The notes below the pieces were generated by a model that searched no databases, was not told the DNA's origin, and saw nothing but the letters and a program-made list of their open reading frames with translations. The position numbers were made by a program, and so were the translations under genes. This document shows, in pieces, positions 59,308 to 64,000 of a stretch of DNA of 64,000 nt. Where the stretch lies: the NCBI RefSeq assembly GCF_000149955.1, contig NC_030986.1, positions 1,610,345-1,674,344 on the forward strand, given 5' to 3'. The DNA is from Fusarium oxysporum f. sp. lycopersici 4287 (lineage: Eukaryota; Ascomycota; Sordariomycetes; Hypocreales; Nectriaceae). Numbering within the stretch: the first letter of the stretch is position 1; the number at the start of each line of letters is the position of its first letter.

Positions 59308-60439
59308 ATGTCGTTTTCATTTGGTTTCGCCGGTGACGACATCTCCGATGATGAGCAGACTCCATCTGTCGTCAAGCCTACGGCAGCTGCTGCAGCCACC
59401 ACCAGCGCATTTCCCGTCCCAGGAAAGCCTCAGCTCCCACCAACTGTTCACCAACTGTCTGATTTGCTTGCTCAGCTACCGTCAAAGATCGCTTATAGCC
59501 TCCTAGATGTGACACTCGATGATGGAACTACTATTCAGCTACCGCGGAGAGAGTTATGGGACGTGAGGGTGCAGCTGATGGCCGAGGAGGAAGACGTTGC
59601 TGGCGCTCAGTCTGAAGGCTTGGGAAGCCATGATGTGAAAACGGGTGTTTATGAGGGCGGTTTTAAAAGCTGGGAGAGCAGTGTCGATTTAGTTAAGGTA
59701 CTGGCTGTGAATAAGGTCACCTCAGCACTGGAACAAAAGGGTTTTCGAGTCATGGAGGTATGTGAAATAAATTATACTTGCAACTTGATATATCTAACCC
59801 TAGACCAAACAGCTTGGATGCGGTACAGCACTACCATCTTTGGCAGTCTTCCAATGGGCCATGGCCTCAGCATCCGAAAAAAAGCCTCTGTCTCTTATCA
59901 TGGCGGACTATAACCCTTCAGTTCTCCAGCTCGTCACTTTGCCCAACTTCATCCTTTCATGGGCCCTTAACAACCCTCAGGTACCTGTTCTTCGAGAAGC
60001 TTTCTCAATTGAGGGTGAGGTTGAGCTAGGCCCCGATGTTCTCGCCGCCTTCGAACAATCACTCAAGGAAGCGAGCGTCACTCTCTCCTTTGTGTCTGGC
60101 GCTTGGTCACAGGAATTCGTCGATCTCATATACGCTCTGCCTTCAGGCCATGATCAAGAAATGAGCACGCTGCTTCTCGGTGCAGAAACAATCTACTCCC
60201 CATTTGCCCTCCAGGCCTTCCTCGAAACCCTCTTCTTAATACTGGAAAAAGAGAAGAAGACTGATGGAAACGAAGCGGCTGCTCTTGTAGGAGCAAAACG
60301 CCTATACTTTGGGGTCGGTGGTTCACTGGATGACTTTATTGACAAAGCACGTCAGAAAGGGGCCCGAGTGGAACAGCTCAGAGAAGAGGAAGAAGGGGTC
60401 GAAGGGGTGTTGTTCAGTGCGTTCTTTGGGCCGACATAG
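59308..60439 (+). CDS. HPM1: Histidine protein methyltransferase Hpm1 (METTL18 type)
   Basis: Hpm1 methylates a histidine of ribosomal protein Rpl3 in yeast. Exons 59308-59757 and 59813-60439 give 358 residues; the intron has GTATGT, CTAACCC and an ACAG acceptor. The N-terminus starts MSFSFGFAGDDISDDE, a common Hpm1 opening. YEGGFKSWESSVDLVKVLA matches the family's GG-KxWE-x-DL block, and the SAM-binding motif LGCGTALPSL spans the junction. MADYNPSVLQLVTLPNFIL follows. It ends LFSAFFGPT. Methyltransferase identity is by family. Confidence 0.93.
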
Positions 60440-60662
60440 GCATATTGAATCCAAAGTAAATCATCAAATCCCGAGCGGGTTTAAGTAATGCGTGCATTTT
60501 CAGCTTCTGCGCTCGAGTACCAGAAACTATACTGCTCAAAGTAACATGGATATATTATATGCCTTTCCCAAACGCCACTTTTAACCCAAATGCTTTTATC
60601 TACAAGTACTGAGCACCTCAGTTGGGATATGGTACGTAAAGCTCACCAGTTTCAGGGCCTTC

Positions 60663-61979
60663 CTACTTGCCCTTCTTTTGTAGCTTTTCTCTACACTTAG
60701 GGCAGTACCATGTCCCGTTGGGCTCGCTCTTGAGATCGACGCATGACCAGTGAAACCACTCATACGGACAATTGTCGTTGTCGCACGCGACCATGTCCCC
60801 GTAGCTCACATTATGGCAAAGGCAATACTTCTTGTCGTCGCCACCCTCTTCGTCGTCATCATCAGCTTCTCCTATAATATCATCTCCGTCAACATCCTTA
60901 CCATCGGCCACGGGCGTACCTCTTGACCGACCGTCGGCGCCATCTTCGTCCTCTCCACTGCCACTGTCGACATCCGAAAGTTCACTATCATTCGTTGGCG
61001 CAGGCGAGTTTCGATTTGAGGCTTTCTTAACCCGCGAAAGATTCGACTTGTTGGTAGGCTTCTTCCGTATTCCACCCGTAGGCGTACCTCGACGACCGCT
61101 CATTGTTCCTGTTGACTTCACAGACCCGGTTCTTGGGCCTGCACTACCTGCCCTCGCAAGACCAGACCCTCCGATGGCACCGCCCTTAGGGGTGCCGGGT
61201 CCAAGTGATGAGTGTCTTGCCAAACCGCTTGATGTAGTTGGTATAGTCCCCAAAGCAGGGTTCACCCGAGCGACGCGCTTTGTCGCGGGTCCTGCAGAAC
61301 CTTCTCTTTGTCGATTCAGAATCATGCTGGCTGCGGGTGTTGCCGGAGCAGACGCTGCGTGCTGCTGAGACTGTGCGTGACGAACATTAGGGTGGTTGGG
61401 AAGTCGAGCAAGTGCGGGATTTGAAGAGGTTTGTGCAGCGGCAAGAGGAGTCGAGGGACCAGCCGCAGTGGTCATATGACTTGCTGGGTTTATGGCCCGG
61501 ATCGAAGGGGCAGTATGATTTGCAGCGCTCGGTCGAAGTAATGAGGGGACTTCGTCAGGATCGGTAAAGCCAGGTTCGGCTCGGTCGTAAAGCAACTTGA
61601 TTTGGCTGTCCAGGTTTTTGAGATGCTTGTCTACTATGATCTGCATCTTCTGGCACAATTCGATCTTTTCTTTCGATAGTTGGTCGGCTTGCGCAAAACT
61701 GTCGCGGACTTGTTTTCGAAGAAGGTCTTCCTTAGGGTTTGGCTCATGGCTTCCGTTTGTCTTGATCCATTTCTGTATCTTCCCGTCCCGGTCCTCGATC
61801 GTACGTAAGCACTCGGAGTATTGACGATCTTTATCGGCGACCTCTTCTTGTATGAAGCGGATCTCTTCGGGGAGGTTTTGGACGCGGTTAATCCAGTCGT
61901 CGAGGATCAAGCCAGGGTCGAGGGCTTCGGCTTGAGGCATCCTCTTGACGAAGTCGATAGACAAGTCGTCTCTAGGCAT
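60663..61979 (-). CDS. YNG2: ING-family PHD protein, Yng2 type (NuA4)
   Basis: Yng2/FNG1 is the histone H3K4me-reading subunit of NuA4 histone acetyltransferase. A single exon gives 438 residues. The ING N-terminal helices read [23 protein letters not shown] with [16 protein letters not shown] and [17 protein letters not shown], resembling Yng2 rather than Pho23 or Yng1. A ~230-residue Ser/Pro/Ala/Gly-rich linker follows, then an acidic run. A C-terminal PHD finger ([36 protein letters not shown]) ends the protein with KLQKKGK. The linker is longer than in budding yeast, as in other filamentous fungi. Confidence 0.9.
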   Translation of the reverse strand: MPRDDLSIDFVKRMPQAEALDPGLILDDWINRVQNLPEEIRFIQEEVADKDRQYSECLRTIEDRDGKIQKWIKTNGSHEPNPKEDLLRKQVRDSFAQADQLSKEKIELCQKMQIIVDKHLKNLDSQIKLLYDRAEPGFTDPDEVPSLLRPSAANHTAPSIRAINPASHMTTAAGPSTPLAAAQTSSNPALARLPNHPNVRHAQSQQHAASAPATPAASMILNRQREGSAGPATKRVARVNPALGTIPTTSSGLARHSSLGPGTPKGGAIGGSGLARAGSAGPRTGSVKSTGTMSGRRGTPTGGIRKKPTNKSNLSRVKKASNRNSPAPTNDSELSDVDSGSGEDEDGADGRSRGTPVADGKDVDGDDIIGEADDDDEEGGDDKKYCLCHNVSYGDMVACDNDNCPYEWFHWSCVDLKSEPNGTWYCPKCREKLQKKGK

Positions 61980-63247
61980 GATTGTTAACGATAAGAAGGT
62001 CGAGCAATACTAGCTAAGAGAAAAATGCGATAACGTCGAAGCCTGATGCCCGAGACCCGTGCGACAGTGCAAACGAATGCGCAGCAATATGCGGCAAGAC
62101 CAGCATAGATGGGAGATGGAAAGAAAGAAAAGATTGATGACAATGCAGATGAAAAGTATCGATCTGATGATGGCTGGTTGGCTTGATGTAGACAAGGCAG
62201 GACAAGGGCGAGGGTCTAGAAAATCAAAGTGGTCCAATAGCCTGACGGATACGAATCCCGAAGCCAAATGGTAGAGGAAAGAGCAGGGCAGTAATTGTTA
62301 CCAGCAACCTGCAAGGCAAGGCAAGGCGAAGCGAAGGCAAAGGCAAAGGCAAAGGTAAAGGCAATGCTTTGGGTCAAAATCAAGCAAGTCCAAAGAAGAA
62401 CGCGGAGAGCAACTCGACATGAATGACTCGGGCTCGGCTCACCTCGATACCCACTTGCTCGCTTGTCCTTTCTTTTGACTTGAGAGTAGTGGAAGTCGCG
62501 GTGCTCTGCTCTGCTCTGCCGGAATTAAAAGCAGCAGCCGCGAATGTGTTCTCTTGGGGGTGCTCTATTTGAAAAGGCTGGACAGGCAGAATTAGGATGT
62601 ATGAAGGGAAAAGGTGGAGGCGTTTCTGGTGTAAGTTCTGAGAGTTGGGGAACCTACGGAGTACTAAGGCCTGTTCCACGGGTTGTTTCTCACAGCCACT
62701 TAGGTATCGAAGCCACAGTTCAAATTCGTACTATGACCGTTCTGGCATGGGCCAAGATGCACTAAGAGATAGAAGCTGCAGGTTGGTTCCTGGAGACTTT
62801 CCCTAAGCCAAGGTATTTTTAAGTGTCTTGTGTCTCAAAACTCACACGGAGCCTCAGTAGCTGCACTGAAAGGGACCTGGCTATACTTCCCCCAGCCTCG
62901 AGAGACCATCCACACAACCTGAGGTAACAGTGGAGCCTCCCGCGCAATTGCCAACCGCTTGCATTTGTGCATTTTCGACTCTTGAGATCTGGAGCTATCT
63001 ATTTCACCAACTACATTAACCATACCACACATCTCAAACACCCAAACTTTCGTCAAAAATCATCACTTGAAGAGCTTTGCAGCCGTCTCATACTATCTGC
63101 TGTGTTATCGGTATCTTACAGCCACACTATTATCATTATTTGGCATCAGATACGCGGCAACGACTTATTCAAGTCACTATTCGTCTGGGCTACTGCTCGA
63201 TACATCTCACATCCATATCAAAGCACCTCTTTTCTTGTACTCCAACT
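61980..63247. promoter_or_regulatory. Divergent intergenic region between YNG2 and the HDAC gene
   Basis: A 1.27-kb spacer between divergent chromatin genes. The YNG2 side holds a degenerate G/C/A-A-rich repeat at 62311-62364, listed separately. The plus side before 63248 is AT-rich with runs of CACATC-like words. No other gene is seen. Confidence 0.55.
62311..62364. repeat. Degenerate GCAAG/GCAAAG microsatellite
   Basis: Consecutive pentamer (GCAAG, GCGAA) and hexamer (GCAAAG, GTAAAG) units lie about 330 bases upstream of the YNG2 start; on the transcribed strand they read CTTTGC/CTTGC. Confidence 0.85.
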
Positions 63248-64000
63248 ATGGACATAGACTCCTATAGGTACCGGGTGCCTAAACCCAACTACCTTCCCCA
63301 TATTGCAGACGAGGATCGTGATAACTCGGTTGTTGAGGAGTTCTCCAATCAACCGCTGGGGCTGGCTAGTGAGATGGACAATGCTAAATTCTACAACAAG
63401 TGCAAGCGTCTGGCTGAAGAGTCTGGTATCACAAAACCCAAAGGTTACAATGTTTCCTTCCACTGCAATCCGGACATTGAGAAGCATCATTTTGGAGTCA
63501 CTCATCCTATGAAACCTTGGCGATTAACTCTGTCCAAGAGTCTCATCTACTCTTACGGAATGTCATTCGCAATGGATAATTACATCTCCAGAGCCGCCAC
63601 ATATGAGGAGCTTGCAGAATTTCATTCTTCTGACTATCTAGATTTCCTTGGTACTGTACTTCCTGAGCCAGTACCTCGGGATCTCGAGAACCAGGGGGTT
63701 GACCTCAAGTTCAACCTTGGTGGTTCTGATTGTCCCCTCTTTGATGGCCTTTTCAACTACTGTTCGTTATCAGCCGGTGGATCTCTTGACGCGGCCAGGA
63801 AGATTTGCTCCAAGCAGTCTGATATCGCCATTTCCTGGGGTGGCGGTCTTCATCATGCCAAGAGGTCTGAAGCGTCTGGATTTTGTTATATCAACGACAT
63901 CGTGATCGCCATCCTTGAACTCCTTCGATACTATCCGCGAGTATTATACATCGACATCGATGTGCACCATGGAGACGGTGTGGAAGAAGCCTTTTTTTCA
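63248..64000 (+). CDS. Class I histone deacetylase, HOS2-like (truncated by window end)
   Basis: The 5' 251 codons of a zinc-dependent lysine deacetylase, open to the window edge. The ATG at 63248 begins MDIDSYRYRVPKPNYLP, and the HDAC domain starts near residue 70 with HHFGVTHPMKPWRL, matching HOS2 rather than RPD3. Further marks are ATYEELAEFHSSDYLDFL, SDCPLFDGLFNYC, then LHHAKRSEASGFCYIND (catalytic His pair near residue 200) and YIDIDVHHGDGVEEAF (metal-binding Asp and His near 236). Catalytic residues visible are intact. The text differs from typical HOS2 (GGG before LHH, AFF near the end) and has a ~65-residue head, so it may be a divergent HOS2 paralogue. HOS2 normally works in the Set3 complex. 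Confidence 0.88.
   Translation, partial: MDIDSYRYRVPKPNYLPHIADEDRDNSVVEEFSNQPLGLASEMDNAKFYNKCKRLAEESGITKPKGYNVSFHCNPDIEKHHFGVTHPMKPWRLTLSKSLIYSYGMSFAMDNYISRAATYEELAEFHSSDYLDFLGTVLPEPVPRDLENQGVDLKFNLGGSDCPLFDGLFNYCSLSAGGSLDAARKICSKQSDIAISWGGGLHHAKRSEASGFCYINDIVIAILELLRYYPRVLYIDIDVHHGDGVEEAFFS

Overview
The window looks like nuclear DNA of a filamentous ascomycete, most likely a Hypocreales member close to Fusarium. Genes lie on both strands, carry short introns (about 45-70 nt) with GTRAGT-like donors, CTAAC-like branch points and AG acceptors, and include families typical of such fungi: a velvet regulator, the calcium channel Cch1, a GPI-anchored cysteine-rich wall protein, a Par32-type protein and a GH127 glycosidase. 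The genus is inferred from protein style, not proven. I saw no transposon, tRNA, rRNA, CRISPR or secondary-metabolite cluster. This is a conserved housekeeping segment with large intergenic spaces.

Layout. 0.9-10 kb (all minus): AMP deaminase, GH127 beta-L-arabinofuranosidase, and a UAA-family nucleotide-sugar transporter with two micro-exons. 10.8-27.8 kb: PP2A B55 subunit (-), an unknown 309-aa protein (+), a GPI-anchored protein (+), meiotic MutS homologue MSH5 (-), EMC5 (-), an Fmf-1/Ste11-type HMG-box factor (-) and a DDT-WHIM-PHD chromatin protein (-). 28.4-35 kb: the 2.1-kilo-residue calcium channel CCH1 (+). 35.9-43.3 kb: a small Ser-rich protein (+), a small membrane protein (-), HIS1 (-) and the velvet gene VEL2/velB (+). 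45.4-51.3 kb: Par32-like (+), HEM12 (-), EMC6 (+) and a GTPBP1-like GTPase (-). 53.7-64 kb: SEC9 (+), DHR2 (+), SDH assembly factor SDHAF3/ACN9 (-), HPM1 (+), the ING protein YNG2/FNG1 (-), and the 5' part of a HOS2-like histone deacetylase (+) cut by the window edge.

The genes do not form one pathway. Functional echoes are two subunits of the ER membrane insertase EMC (EMC5, EMC6), two ribosome-linked enzymes (DHR2, HPM1), several chromatin regulators (HMG, DDT-PHD, ING, HDAC) and closely spaced divergent pairs (HEM12/EMC6, SDHAF3/HPM1, DDT-PHD/CCH1).

The most striking signal is technical or evolutionary. Five conserved genes (AMP deaminase, CCH1, the 37-kb membrane protein, VEL2, HEM12) each need exactly one extra base, always inside a short homopolymer, to keep the family reading frame. 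HEM12 and AMP deaminase are housekeeping genes, so uncorrected homopolymer-length errors in the assembly are the likeliest cause. True mutation cannot be excluded from the sequence alone.
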